Assembly: GCA_963555705.1 (NCBI GenBank)
Contig: OY743179.1
Coordinates: 23,196,692-23,260,691, forward strand
DNA from: Ligustrum vulgare
Taxonomy: Eukaryota; Streptophyta; Magnoliopsida; Lamiales; Oleaceae
Reading direction: 5' to 3'
DNA length: 64,000 nucleotides
Shown: positions 44,607 to 57,758 of the stretch, piece by piece
How positions within the stretch are numbered: the first letter of the stretch is position 1
Layout: every line of letters begins with the position of its first letter
Program-made: the position numbers and the translations under genes
Notes under the pieces: generated by a model
The model's input: the letters and a program-made list of their open reading frames with translations, nothing else
What the model was told of the DNA's origin: nothing
Database searches by the model: none

Positions 44607-45094
44607 AACAACATTGGGTTATCTGTTGTCCTCAAATGCTATTTTAAGAAGCCTGGAAGGTACAAGTGTCATGATTGAGTCTTTCTCCTTGACTAGTGAT
44701 GTTGAAACAATTGGAAGATTTCTATGACAATTAATCAATTTTTTTCAAAGGAATTGTTCCTCTCCATGATACCTAAAAGCTAGCAGGGCTTTCATTCCCG
44801 GTTTCACTTTGGCGTGATAATTAGTTTTATTGGAAGAGAATTATTGTAAAGATAATATAATTCTAATTTTTATGAATGCATACCTTAAACTCTTGAAGTG
44901 TGGAATATTTATAGACCATGCTTAATAGACGTACCATTATGGAGTAATAACCGCACATTATGGAGTAATAACTTCCCATCAATGGTTGGATTTTCACGTG
45001 GATATGTTTCTCTTCTCGCCACGTATCAATTGTTGATTTAGTGAGATGATCAGTCATATGTTACGATCTTTGCTGATTTCATCAATCACAATAC
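44607..45094. repeat. Duplicated flank, right copy (~0.5 kb)
   Basis: Nearly identical to 33418-33924. It begins directly at the end of the Athila-like 5' LTR and joins copia coding sequence at 45095. Confidence 0.92.
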
Positions 45095-47093
45095 GGTTCG
45101 ACTAGACTAATACTACTCTATTACAAGGGGATCAAAACGTTGACCTCTTCGTTAGTTTCTTGAATTTCTTCAAGTTCCACTCTACTCCCACTACTCTATC
45201 ATAGAATAAACTCATTTTCTAATAATACAACACATACAATGGTTTTCATCTTGACAGGATTGTAGAAATAGTATCAAATCGCTTCTCTTGGATATCCCAC
45301 AACGAGGTATTTATCGGACTTATCTTCTAATTTGTCCGAATTTGCACGCTTTACATAAGCGTTGCGGCCCCAAATCTTCAAATACAAGACGTTAGGTCTT
45401 TTTTTGTGCCATATCTCATTTGGAGTTTTATAATCTGGTTTAGATGGGACAATTCAATGAGTGATATGCATGTTTAAATGCATAACCTCAAAGCATTTTT
45501 CGGAGAACTGTGCGGCTCATTATTGATCACACCATATCAAGTAGAATACAATTTCTCCTTTTCGGTACACTATTATGTTGTGGCATATTCGGTGGAGTCC
45601 ACTAATTGAAAATCTTATCCGGATTAAGATAGTTTAAAAAATCACCCTTCAAATATTTTTCCACATCGATCAGATCTAAGTGTAAGAATATTATTACCTG
45701 TCTGTCTCTCCAGTTCTTGCTTGAATTCCTTGAACTTTTCACGGGCTTCATATTTGAACTTCATTGAGTAAATGAATCCATATCTTGAATGTTTATCTGT
45801 GAAAGTGATGAAGTAAGAAAAACCATCTCTGTCATTAGTTGACATTGGTCCACGTACAACAGCATGGATGAGAGTAAAATGTCTGCATGTCTTTCAAATT
45901 TCATGTAAAGGGATATTTGATCATTTACCTAAAAGTCATGATTAGCATCTTTCAAATAATTCAAAATCAGTCGAGTCTAGGTATCCATCTTTATACAACT
46001 TGGATGTGCGATTTTCATTAATATGACCAAGTTTACAATGTCAAAGATAAGAGTTACTAATGCTATTTATTTTAGGAATTTTTCTTTTTATACTGATTAT
46101 ATTTCATTATATATTTAGAATATAGATGTCATTAAATAAATTTTCATAATCATAAAACAAATAATTAAGACAATACTCTTAATCTTAATGAAAAATCATC
46201 AATATCTAAACATTAGACATAAATAATATTCTTAGTAATTGTGGAAATAAAGTAGCATTATTTTAATTCTAAAATAGGGCCCAAGGGAAACTATAAAAAG
46301 TAGGTTCCTATGGCTAATGCGGCAACTTTTTACTCGATTTCCCGCTTGTAGGTCTATTTTTCCCTTCTCTAGTCGTCTACTATTCTTTAATCCTTGCATA
46401 TTTGTACAAATAAGAGATACACATCCGGTATCTTATACCAAGAAGCTAAAGGAGTAGATGTATAAATCTTAAAAAAATAGTTACCTGAGGAGAAGCCTCA
46501 CTATACTTCTTTCCCTTCAATGTGACAAGGTAAGGCTTGTAGTTCCTCTTCTAATGTTCTTTGCCTCTACAATAAAAAAAGAATCATTAGAGTTGGATTT
46601 TCCTTTGTTAGGGATTTTCCTTTGTCCGCTTTGAATGTTTTTCCAACAGACTTGACCTTCTTGGATCCTTTCTTAAGGTCCTGTTGGAATTCCTCTTAAT
46701 CCCTTTAGAGTTGTCAATGGTCAAGAATTGTCATTTACCTTTTATTGATGTTGGGCTCAAAGTTTTTCAGCATATTCAGTAGCTCGGGAAGGGTACACTG
46801 AATGTTATTCATGTTGAAGTTTATAATAAACATCAAGTACCTATCATGCAAGGATTGTAAATCTAAGTCAACGCTTAGCTCATGATCTATGGAAATACCA
46901 GATTGGCTTAATTTTTTTAATAAAGCCAATCATCCTTAGCATATGAGCGATGACTAAAGATCTTTCCGCATTCACACCTCTAAATAGCATTTTGGATGCC
47001 GTATACCTTTCATTCTATAATTGTTCATCATATAACTCCTTAAGATGAAATATATTGGTATGAGCATCCATGTCCTCGTGTTCCAGTATTATT
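45095..47093 (-). pseudogene. Ty1/copia remnant: gag and integrase (gag N-terminus continues at 52427-52686)
   Basis: On the minus strand, gag runs from about 47088 (EDMDAHTNIFHLKELYDEQ; then 46929-46735 SIDHELSVDLDLQSLHDRY) through a degenerate zinc-knuckle area near 46560. GAG-pre-integrase lies near 46030, integrase core at 45845-45642 (GFSYFITFTDKHSRYGFIY, then TLRSDRCGK with a catalytic Asp) and the post-integrase region to about 45300 (WGRNAYVKRANSDKLEDKS). Frames change and stops are frequent. RT and RNase H are missing beyond 45095, where the duplicated flank begins. An N-terminal gag piece (MSLRSIIDANKLPGPN, from 52686) lies on the other side of the 5.3-kb insertion. Confidence 0.82.
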
Positions 47094-48591
47094 GAAACAC
47101 CCCAAATTTATTTTCAATTTCTATGCATTTATTAATATTCCCCACCAGAATTCCTTTATAAAAGAATAAAATAACATTATATCAATCCACTTTGAATATA
47201 ATTTTCTCTTTATTTTTAAAGCATAATTTGAGATTATTAAAAATAAATATTTATCTTTGAAGTTCCATTTGTACTTTAAAAGAACTGTAGTTAAAAGGTG
47301 ATATAAAAATATATGTTTAAAACAGAGAACAAAGAGCACAGAACTAAGTATAATCGAGAATTTGCTATTTAAAAATATTTAACTATTTTCTAAAGTAGAA
47401 TAAAATTGATCAAAAGCAATTGTGACCTTTTTCGAGTTTACCTGGTGAGTGTCCTAAGAACTACGGTCAGGTACCCAGTATACAATCATTCCATCATTTG
47501 AGAGTTGGCACCAACCCACAATCCATTCATTGTTATACCTACAATGCAAAACTAAATGAGGCAACACTCAACAAGTAATAATGTGCATGAGTTTTGATTC
47601 ACTTCCTTAAAATGATCTCATTCCTAGACATCAAACATTTCTTGTTATCTCAATTTATCCACATTTTCTACTTTGGGCATGAATCACTCTACAGTGTACT
47701 GTATGAGCTTAAATATCAACAAAGTCAATAAGAAGCTCCTTCTAGCATCTATGGTTCCGTTATTGACCACCGAAACTCAAGATTCCACACTTTGTATCCA
47801 TCGTCACCAACCAAGACTCAAGATACTGCACCGGGAGTTGTATTATATCAATCAGGCCTGACATATGTATACGACGCTCGATTTATCGATCTGCAGTCCC
47901 AAGCCCACGAACAGACCTCCCCATACCGCCCATATACCCGCACCTAATAGCCAATACCCCATCATCGACTACTCATAATGACCATCGGGAGTCTCGGGTG
48001 GGTGTATATATTCAAGCACGAAGTATAGTACGATACACCCGTAGGACTATTCTACTAACATAAATATCGTTATCTCTCCATATACTCATTATCTCTTTCT
48101 TTACCATTTATGAAGGAGTTCTTCTAAGTCCACACAATGGACGTGCACATTAATGTCACATATATCTCGTGTACCAATTCTGTCTTAATCACGTAATATG
48201 GCATTCCAACGATATCCATATACATTAATAATGCGTGATATCATAAAATCATGTCTCGCTTGATTTTCACCGTATAAAGATAATTGGCACATCATATTCC
48301 ACGTATATTGTAGCAACAATATATATCATATAATCATGTAAGAGCGCATATAATATCAATACTAATGTTTTGCATTATAGTTGAAATGTTACTTACCTGA
48401 CTCCTTGGCTATCCTAAAGTTGACAAATTTATTCCCCAATGGTTTGATCCAATAATCTGCTTTGTTAAACTGGATTAATCATCATTCCTTGTCTATCATA
48501 TATACAAACTATAGTTTAGTTGCGTGATACTATATTATATTTCATAAGGGAATTAGCCTAATTTCCTATTCAAATTGGTAATCCTAGACAT

Positions 48592-48619
48592 AATATATAT
48601 ATATATATATATATATATA
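48592..48619. repeat. (TA)n microsatellite
   Basis: About 14 units, left arm of the 5.3-kb insertion. Confidence 0.9.
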
Positions 48620-49338
48620 ACACATAGCTGGAGATGGGGGATTTGAACCCCTCATTTTAAACCACCCCACTTCAAATTGGGGGATTCGAACAACCTGCTT
48701 CAAACCTCTTAGAACCTCTCCTATTTCTTTATACCGAATCCCCTTTTTCTTTCGGTCAACTGTCCCTATTTATAATTTTTATAAGGGACCAAGATGCAAT
48801 TGAATAAATTATTTTATTTTCTATTTTAGTCTCATAAATTATAAGTTTATATTTTAGTCCTAAATATTATTAAAAACGCCAAAATGACTCTAAAAATTAT
48901 AAGGTGATATGAAGTGGTAATAGAGAGTTCTTAGGGCCAATTAAAGTTCTCAATAAGTATTTTACAGTGATATTTTTGAATTATAAAATCGATAATCAAG
49001 GTAAAAATTATGACTCGTCAAAATTTATCACTTAATACTATTTTGTTTTTATCATTTTTTATTTCTTTTTAAGTGGCTACCTTCGTCTTAGTTTTCAGTA
49101 CTTTTACTATAATCAGAACTTCCGATATACCATTTTGAAATGCTCACAACATATTTTCCTACATTATTGCCGGAAAACAATACAATCAACCGTAGAAAAA
49201 AAGTTACGGCTCGTCAAAATAGGCTATTTAAAATTAACATTTCAAATTCTCAACCTTCTTTATTAAAGTTTTTGGGTCATATGCTAATTGATTACATGTT
49301 TTCCATATACCATTTCAAAGGACATTCAAAGTCCTACA

Positions 49339-49340
<2 letters not shown>

Positions 49341-49406
<66 letters not shown>
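49341..49406. repeat. (AT)n microsatellite
   Basis: About 33 units, centre of the 5.3-kb insertion. Confidence 0.95.
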
Positions 49407-49410
<4 letters not shown>

Positions 49411-50614
49411 ATATGACCTTAATTTTTGTTGTTTTGACAATAAGTTTACGAATTAATTTTGGCCTATTATTTTTAAACATTGAGGTGAATTATTAGTTCC
49501 ATTTTGAAGTACACTCCATATACTTCAATCCATATATTTTTCAATTATGGAATCGATAATCGATTTATTTAATTGATAAAATTACTTTAGTAATAATTAG
49601 TATTCTTATTTCTTATTTATTTGATATTATATCAACTAAATTAAAAGTCTTATTGTAAGATCGCTTTTCATTTTTTACGTACAATTTTAAATTTCACGTA
49701 ATATTCATGTGAATGTTATTATAAATTATAAATTTATGATCTTTAATGTCTATAATTTGAATTATTTTGCAGTGGAAGGACTTGGACGCCGTCTCGATCA
49801 ATGTGTCAATTAAAAAGTTTATAAATTGTTACGTGCAATTATGTGTCTAAGTGTTTATTTTAATTGCTAATGATGCTTATTTCAATTTATTTAAATTTGT
49901 AAATGGCCAAAATACATTAAGTTGAGATTGGGGGAAAGTTTAGTGGTAATTGGAGAATAAATTGAAGTTTGGGACTTACTTATACATATTGTGAGAGTTA
50001 GGGGGTTGAACTTGCAAATTTCTAGAGAAATAAAAAAAAAAAAAATTAACCCTAACCCCTTACCCAATCGATCGAACATCAGTCTCTCCCTCATCTAACC
50101 TCCCTCACGATCTTTACTCTCAGACGCAGCAGACCACTCTCTCACTCTCGGCCTCTCCTTCAGCTCTCGTGACTCCTCCCGGCAACTTCGACGCCCACCC
50201 ACCAGTCACCAACAGTAAGACATCCTTCCCCTACCCTACGCACACACAACCGAAGGCAAAGAAATACAACGCACACGTGATTTTTTTACACACGCCACAC
50301 GATCTCTATGTATTGATATGTGTACATAAATGTGTATATAGGTTGAGTGTATGTAAATATGTGATGTTTCTCATATTTTTCAGATTTAAGCTTACTTAAT
50401 TTCGACTTATACCGTTAAATTGGGGTTTGGTAATGCTTATGTATGTGGGTATTGATGTATATATGTATATATGGATATGCAATTTCATAGTAGATTTTCA
50501 TATTTCAAATATATGAATATGGGTTTTGCATAGTATATGAAGGAATTTCAGATTTGGGGTTTAATTAGATTTTTTGAATCTTGAATTTTTATTTAAAAAT
50601 TGGAGATATGTAAT

Positions 50615-50617
<3 letters not shown>

Positions 50618-50693
<76 letters not shown>
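50618..50693. repeat. (AT)n microsatellite
   Basis: About 38 units, right arm of the 5.3-kb insertion. Confidence 0.95.
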
Positions 50694-50696
<3 letters not shown>

Positions 50697-51608
50697 ATAA
50701 TTTCAGATTTTATGGATTCATTGAATTAATTGATTTTGTTGAATTTATAGCTAAATTGGAATTTGTAATGTATTTTTGGAATTAGGAAATTTAGTTTTAA
50801 TTAGTGTAATTGACAATTGATTTCGATTAGTTAATTTGGAATTATCTTTATAATTTCAAAGTTTAGAGTAAAATTTTAAATGTGTACTAATTCCAAATTT
50901 CAAAATGTAGAAACTTAGCAGTTAGTTCACCTTGATTCTTAAAAGTGGAAATTTAATTTTTTTCCAGATTTATTAATAGTTAAATTTTTATTTGTAATTT
51001 AGTAAAGTTAAGCTATATAATTTTAATTTTTAGTTGACAAAAAAAGGATAAGCGATTTTCTAATGTACATTGAAATTGATTGCTTGTCTCAAATGTAGTG
51101 TTAAATGTATTTGTTATACTGTGAGGTCAGATATTTGAGTTAGAAGTTGCACTTTATTGATTAATGTGAATACTTAGGATATTTGGTACATTGACATCAT
51201 GTGCAACCAAAACACCTCCACTTGCTATTTAAGAAAGGCGGTAAATACTAAGGAAGTCAGGTAAGTAAACTTCCCTCTATTTTTATCAAAGTTGAATGTA
51301 AATCTGAAATTAATGTGTAAACGACTGTCTTGCAACTTACTTGCTTTGATGAATTTCATTTACTTTATAAAAGTATATGTTATTAAGAAGAATGTTCAAG
51401 CATGCACGTTATCATGTCATTGCATCATCAAGCATGCATTGGCATCGAAATTGGGAAGTCAAATATTTTTAAATGAAAGAAATGTGTCAAGGTGCAAGTT
51501 TGTTCAAAAGTTATGTATCCCAAGTTTTTTTTTTGAAAGAATGGGTGCACTTCTAAGTCATGAAAGATGCGAGTGGGAAATGGAGCGCGGGGGACTAGCG
51601 TACCCGAA

Positions 51609-51687
51609 TGTAATGAGCCGCTTTGCGGTGGAATAAAGTGAATGAGCCGCTTTGCGGGGGAATAAATGTTAACCGCTTTGCGGTTTT
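51609..51687 (+). repeat. Short tandem repeat with GCCGCTTTGCGG motif
   Basis: AATGAGCCGCTTTGCGGTGG and AATGAGCCGCTTTGCGGGGG, then a third partial copy AACCGCTTTGCGG. Each CCGC-TTT-GCGG core can form a small hairpin. Confidence 0.8.
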
Positions 51688-52426
51688 ACTTGTAAATGTG
51701 ATCTGGTTCCAAATAAGAATTGCCCACTGTTATATGATTGACTAGAAGTTTCATCAAGTGAGCTCACGATGGAAATGTTAAGTGAAAGTTTTGAAATGTT
51801 AATTGAAAGTTTGAAAAGTGTGAAAGTTGTGAAAGGTTAGAGTGAATGGGGAAACATACTTCAAATTTTTAAAGCATTTCATGTCATAAGCATGCATCAC
51901 GTGCATAAGTTTACTTACTGAGCTCTAGCTCACCCCAATCCCTCCCCAACATTTCAGGTGATGAAAGCTAGATGACATGAGGAGAGCACTTGGTGGTTGA
52001 CTCAGACAGTACCGCTGTCATTTTTGAAATAAAGTTAAATTTACTTAAGTTATCATCTAAATTATTTATCGTTCATTTTATTGATTATGGTTTTGTTGAA
52101 GTTAGCTTCGAATGAAGAATGATATCGCTTTAATGATTTGACTACTTACTATTTCATTTGTAAATGTCTATTGTTTTTTGGAAATTTTATGTTGAGGAGT
52201 TGGCGATGATGAATGTGGTTGATCTTGTTTAAATTATTATGTCGGTTATGTTGTCTCTCTACAGGTTGGTTAAATCCAATTTATGGAGGAGACTCTGCCG
52301 AAATTTCTGTAAAATTTTATAATAGATAAATGAAATTTTTAATGTTTAAACGATTTATTTCCGCATATAATGTGAATGGAAGTTAACACGCCTAGGTTTT
52401 AGATTTTTAAACTTGGGGTGTTACAC

Positions 52427-52686
52427 TTATTTAATGTTGAATAGATCCCCTTGAACACGTTTGTTAATAGAACGAATTTTCAGAGCATTACAATTATAGT
52501 AATCACCGTTTTGATTATAAGCTTACACTTTCTCCAACGTAGTATCCTTGGTAGGAGCTTTCGGAATTGGCTACTTGATTATATATCCAATTTTTCCATG
52601 CTTGAGAACAATGTAATGTTGCAATGTCAATCCAAAAGGTTCGGTCCAGGGAGCTTGTTAGCATCAATTATGCTTCTCAAACTCAT
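52427..52686 (-). pseudogene. N-terminal gag piece of the same copia remnant
   Basis: ATG complement at 52684-52686 opens MSLRSIIDANKLPGPNLLD, a typical copia gag start, followed by stops. The gag sequence resumes at 47093 after the insertion. The upstream leader and LTR of this copia copy were not identified in 52687-53860. Confidence 0.72.
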
Positions 52687-53861
52687 ATGATTGCTTATTA
52701 TTTAACAGCTGAAATGGAAAAATAGAACAATAACTAAATGAAAAAAATTAATTTGATTCGTACTTGATTAGATTAATATATACTCTCACTATATAAACTG
52801 AATTAGTGACATTCCACATTAATTAATAGAATCTGTTTGATTCTCAATTGGCTAGGATCTCTTTTGTCTTATTAGAACTTTGAGTGACTCAACAAGTCCA
52901 AATAAAACATATGGGTAGATAATCCTATTAATCACATTTCTATATGACTACTAAATCATCAAGTAGAAAACTCTTTTCTTTGCACATCTTATGTATTCAC
53001 TTGATTGTATTTCCTAAATTCATCTCTTTAAGTTGCTTAACAAAAGATATATTTAGTTATATTATACCTCTTGTTTAGAAACATCGCATGTTTCATAGTA
53101 ATAAACACATCCATGATCATTCAGCCTTGAGTGACTTAAAAACTAACATCGATAATCATACATCTGATATTATTGTGGATGATTATGGACGATATCTATC
53201 TATTCTTTTCGAGCCTTTAAGAAGTCTAGTTAGTGAATTCCTAGAGAACATTGCATTCGATCATCGAATACTAAATGCTATAATCTCCATCTCCTGGTGC
53301 AACATGTACCCTATAATAGTTGTTTCTCTTATAGCTCAACTGTAACATGTAACCTACATTGGTTAGCACGCATGTCCAAAATAAAAAAGACATGCGGGGC
53401 CCATACTTACAAACTAGAGCTCGCATGCCCAACCAACAATAAGTAGAATTAAGTAAATCTACATCTAACTAATTACATGGGTCGAGTTCATAATCATCTA
53501 ACATAGATCTATTCATTAATATCTAATATTAATGTAATATATTAATTTGTAAATTTGTAATAATGACAGTCTAAACTCTTTTAGAAATAATAAATCAATT
53601 ATATAATCTAAATGAATCACTACTTAATTATTTATGCATTAATAAAATTAATCAATTAACCTAGTTAATCAATCAATTTTATTAATAATGGGGGTTTTCA
53701 GAATAATGAATTTATTTTGATATTATCCGAGGCATAGACCACCGCATTTTCAGGGTCATTCGTAACGACTACGATGATGCAGGCAGGTGCCGCTGTACCA
53801 AATAACACTGTTCGAGCAGTGGTTTACTGCAGCTGCACACAAATGGCAGGGAGTTCAACCA
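52687..53861. other. Gene-free AT-rich DNA
   Basis: Expected to hold the leader and LTR of the copia remnant, but no primer-binding site or LTR boundary was found. The open frame 53088-53345 has no recognisable domain. Confidence 0.4.
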
Positions 53862-53873
53862 TCTATATCTATA

Positions 53874-55556
53874 TCTATATATATTTATATTAAAGTAGTT
53901 GAGTCAATGACAGTCAACAACATAGTTTCCCGCCAAAACTCTTGTGTTATGTGCAGAATTTTTTTATTTTATTTTTTTTTTGGATTTTTGGGGACTTCAA
54001 TAATTATCATGTTCACACTGCTCATATTCCCCACCCAATAATCAACTTCAAAACCCATTTCAAAAATAGTTGGACCTTCAATATTTATTTATCATTTTCA
54101 AAATCCCTGACGTCTACTTACAGTCTTCAATATTTATTGCATTTACATGACTTCTATTTCCTGCCCCCTAATCACACTGGAAAGCTAATTATTTTCTTTT
54201 TTATTTTCCTTTCTCATTTTTCAGAATTTGTTTCCTTTTTTTTCTCGTTTTTCAAAATCTGTTTATTCATTTTTTTCTATATCTTTTTTTTCCCCGTTTC
54301 CCGATTTACAACCTCTTTCATTTCTACTATATATAATTATTATGAAGATATAAACAATAATAAAAGATTCAATTAAAGGATTATTTCTTTGAAAAAATGT
54401 GTACGGTTTAACATGACCCCTCCACTCCACCTTCTATTTATCACGTTTTATGATTCAAAATTTTTGGTGCGGTGGTAATGCTTATTAGTTATTAATATTA
54501 CAAATCAGTTGAAAATAAAAAATAGTAAATTATTTTTTGAAAAAGTAAAAAAGATTGACACTGCTCTCTTCTTCAAGATCTGTGATATTTTTAGTCTTTG
54601 AATATAGATTTGGGTTTCTGACAAAAAAAAAAATTAAAACAATAATATTGTAGAGAAAGCTTCGAAAACGATATAGAATGCAAAATTATTTAGGACTAAT
54701 AATGGGTCTACTAGATCTTATCTTTTTCTGGTTGGATATGAATAGGAGCTCGTTGAAGCATCTTCGATCCATAAAGATTTCTTGCAATTTTTTGGTTTAA
54801 TCCAGTTTATTAATGAAAATTCTTGATGCAGTGGTAAATCTTATAGGAGAACACGTTATGAAAATATTCAAATCACATAAGGTTTTCAGTTTGACATAGT
54901 CTGATAATACAAGATGATAGTTAAGGGATTTTATAGGAAAACACAGATTTCTTCCTCATCACAACAACGATACACTGGAATATGAGGATTCGTTAATAGT
55001 CTGTTTATATTATGTTCTAGATTTCTCTGTTAGGATTGCAATGTGTTAACTAATGTTGGGCTATTTAGAATAGTTTTGGGTTGAATAGTTATGTTAATGG
55101 TTTCAACCGTTGAGTGAAGAAAAAACATATTATTCATGAGTCAGTATATATATTGAATGAAAATGTTTATCACATTACAAAAAATAATAATAAAAACAAG
55201 AAACAAAAATTATTATTTTTTAAATTTGCTTTTACCAAGAAATTGTTTTTTATTTTTTATGATATAAAAAAGATAATTTTTTTGGTTTTGCTTATTTATA
55301 TTTGACTTTTTGTGTCAAAACCTCTCTTTTCATAAAAAAATGTGTTCTTTTAACGTTTTCAATCTTACAAATAAATATTTATGTTCAGTCATACAAATCC
55401 AAAGTAAAATTTTCAGTTAAAAATTATGTCGAAATTTTATTACTAGATAAATATTTGTGAATGTTATTTATTTTGTTTAAGGATTAATTTAATTTCGCAT
55501 AAGATTATTTTTATCCAGACATTTCTTCCCATGCATCGCACGGGATGATTCACTAG
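53874..55556 (+). mobile_element. Probable non-autonomous Helitron
   Basis: The 3' end has the Helitron hallmarks: hairpin CCCATGC-ATC-GCACGGG (55528-55544), then eight bases and CTAG (55553-55556) followed by T. The 5' end is proposed at TCTATATATATTTATATTAA (53874), preceded by A; the same TCTATAT motif repeats at 53862 and 53868, so the start may be 6 or 12 bases earlier. The interior is AT-rich without helicase or Rep sequence. Insertion between A and T without target duplication fits Helitrons. The 3' end is more certain than the 5' end. Confidence 0.6.
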
Positions 55557-57756
55557 TTGTTCATAATAGTGGCGATCTTGTACCCTCATGCCTCTATCGC
55601 CATGACAAAGCGCAGATCTAGTCCTATTTACATATTCAAACACCTAAATTTTCACAAAATTTTAAATGTCAATATTTGAAAATTAAATTGATTTCACAAT
55701 AACAATTATTGCAAACTTCAACAAAGAACAATGTAAACTCTGATATGAGTAGAAGGTTTCGAGTGCCCATCAGAATTAAAAAGATTCAAAACCATAGTAC
55801 GAGTCAACCTTGATATAAATTATACATTTGATGAACACTTTGAATCTGAAATGAATGGTCCAATTCTTGTCACCACAACTGTCTAATTGTTCAGTCTGTA
55901 ACAGAAATTTACACAACGACTTAGAATCTGGAACTTGCTAGCAACAAATAATTTCTTGTGTTCTCTTGTAATAAGCCTAGTATTAGCTACGTAGAACCTT
56001 AATTAGGGATTAATTAACGAGCTTGTGCTATTCTTGTCCCACAAGTAATCCAAGTCCGATTAAACTAATTGGGCTTGGACAGCAATTTAAACAAGCGGAA
56101 TTTAGTCTCACACCCACCTTATAAACGTCATTTTTAAGATCTGACACCCTAAATAATATATTTTGATTATTGTCACATAAAGGTAAACAATTCAATTAAA
56201 TATCACCTAATAAAAAAAAAAAAGATGTCGGTTTATTGTTTTATCATAGACATTTGGGCCACTCCTCAGAGCAGTGTACTTCAGGACACCTCCATCTCCC
56301 CCAACTATTGTCCCTCTTATCTCTCAACCCCTACTCCTAGTGCGACCAATACTAGCAGGCTAATAAGAGAAAAAGGCAAGGTGACATTTGATGAGTCAAG
56401 GAAAAAGTGGGTTTCGATTTCAGGAATTCCTACTTTGTTCCCCACTACTTCTGTTTTAATTCCTTTTGTTACACAACTTACTCCATTAGTAACAGAATTT
56501 CCTTCTACCTCTACAGAGCCTACCCGACTCCCACTACATGTACTATAAAGATCACGCCAAAGGCTCCTATAGAGGTCATACCACATACTCTTATAGATAC
56601 TGAGCCTACTCTAGAGGCTCTTATCGACACTCTACATAGATTCCTACAGTTACTAAGTTGACTCCACATGTTCATATTGAGGTACACCTCCCCCTTATCG
56701 ATGTTGCTCCTGCTATTATTACTACTGCTACTGAGGTACCCTCTAAGCTTACACATGTCAATTCTCCTTCATTGGAGGCATCTATAGAGGGTACCCAATT
56801 ATCACAAGTTTGAGGTTCTAGCATACAGAGTGGTATAGGGACACTGTCACAGGTCATTACACATGGATTATTGGCAGAGATTGGTTCAAAGAAGTCAAAA
56901 GTCAAGCAAATTTTGATTGATCACTTCAAGAGGACACACCACGTGAAGGTTACCTCCTTTGTGTGATTTGCCATTACGGACTTGGTCCTCAAACTCTTTG
57001 GTGGGGGAGGCAACCTGTCAACATGAGGGTTTAGCCTCACAAGTAACCTTGAGCTCATTTCATTTACTCATTGTATTTATTGCTTACATTTACTTTGATA
57101 TCACTATCATACGTTGTATTTGCTGGAGGTCAGGTTTATTCCTCCTTATTTTATTTTATCTTTTTCTACTTCTATAATATAAAATAATCCACACTCGTGG
57201 TATTTTGTTTTAAAAAAAGGAACGTTTTAGAGACCACATGAATGCTGGAAAAGAAGTCTAACACGAAAAATCAAGGCAAACTAACACAAAAACTTGAAGA
57301 TTCAAAGCTCGGATTGATGATTCAAGAAGAAAAAAACTGATTCATATTATTTATTTCATTGTTTTTAATTCCAGATGATGTCTTTTCAAATCTTTTTGTG
57401 TGATTTACGTACAAGTATGATAGGGTAAATACTCTCATATATTGGATGAAGATGAAACCTTATGTTTATTTATTTCAGTTAAAAAACTAGTCTAGAAAAT
57501 TCTTTTATTTCTTGTTTAATCTTGCATTCTCATTGCATTGTTTGATTTATTGATCACCAATTTGATAATTAGTTGCTTGTCATAAGTGTTGGAAGACTTA
57601 TAGTAAGTTAGAACATAGTAAAATTAACACAAGAATATTAGATGTTAAGAATAACATATATAATATATATGTGCAATCTTATAGATAATCTAAAATTAAA
57701 TGTGTTATAATCATTCAAATTCATACTACGAATAAACTTGGGTCGTGATTAGAATA
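55557..57756. other. Gene-poor DNA with an unrecognised coding-like stretch
   Basis: Plus-strand frames at 56225-56548 (RLIREKGKVTFDESRKKWVS, then Thr/Pro-rich) and 56860-56965 (EIGSKKSKVKQILIDHFKRT) have protein-like composition and Thr/Pro/Ser richness but no family I know. They could be the remains of a retroelement gag-like ORF. No other feature is seen. Confidence 0.3.
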
Positions 57757-57758
57757 TA

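Larger units (their letters stand above)
47094..52426. mobile_element. Unclassified 5.3-kb non-coding insertion in copia gag
   Basis: Flanked by TTATT (47089-47093 and 52427-52431), the point at which the copia gag is split. Ends are inverted: GAAACACCCCAAATTTA on the left and, in complement, GTGTAACACCCCAAGTTTA on the right. It contains no ORF above about 120 codons with any recognisable domain, three (TA)n tracts, a CT-rich leader-like block (50080-50220) and a 3' block shared with 2118-2310. In both arms a motif pair resembling TTACTTrnTGAG...GGT/GATnA runs toward the GGGGTGTT end. Candidates are a very large solo LTR with GGGGTGTTACA-type ends or a terminal-inverted-repeat/foldback element; I cannot decide. 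Confidence 0.65.

Noticed and set aside
48630..48740. tRNA-like or SINE B-box motifs (minus strand GGTTCAAATCCC and GTTCGAATCCC)
   Set aside because: No A box at the right distance, no cloverleaf, and no 3' tail or target duplication that would support a tRNA gene or SINE.
50600..50785. Open frame with alternating Ile-Tyr
   Set aside because: It is the translation of an (AT)n microsatellite; the frame at 49140-49496 is the same artefact.
54061..54376. Plus-strand frame rich in Phe/Ser (144 codons from 53942)
   Set aside because: T-rich DNA inside the putative Helitron gives Phe/Leu/Ile runs in one frame; it does not look like a membrane protein with a proper start or conserved motif.
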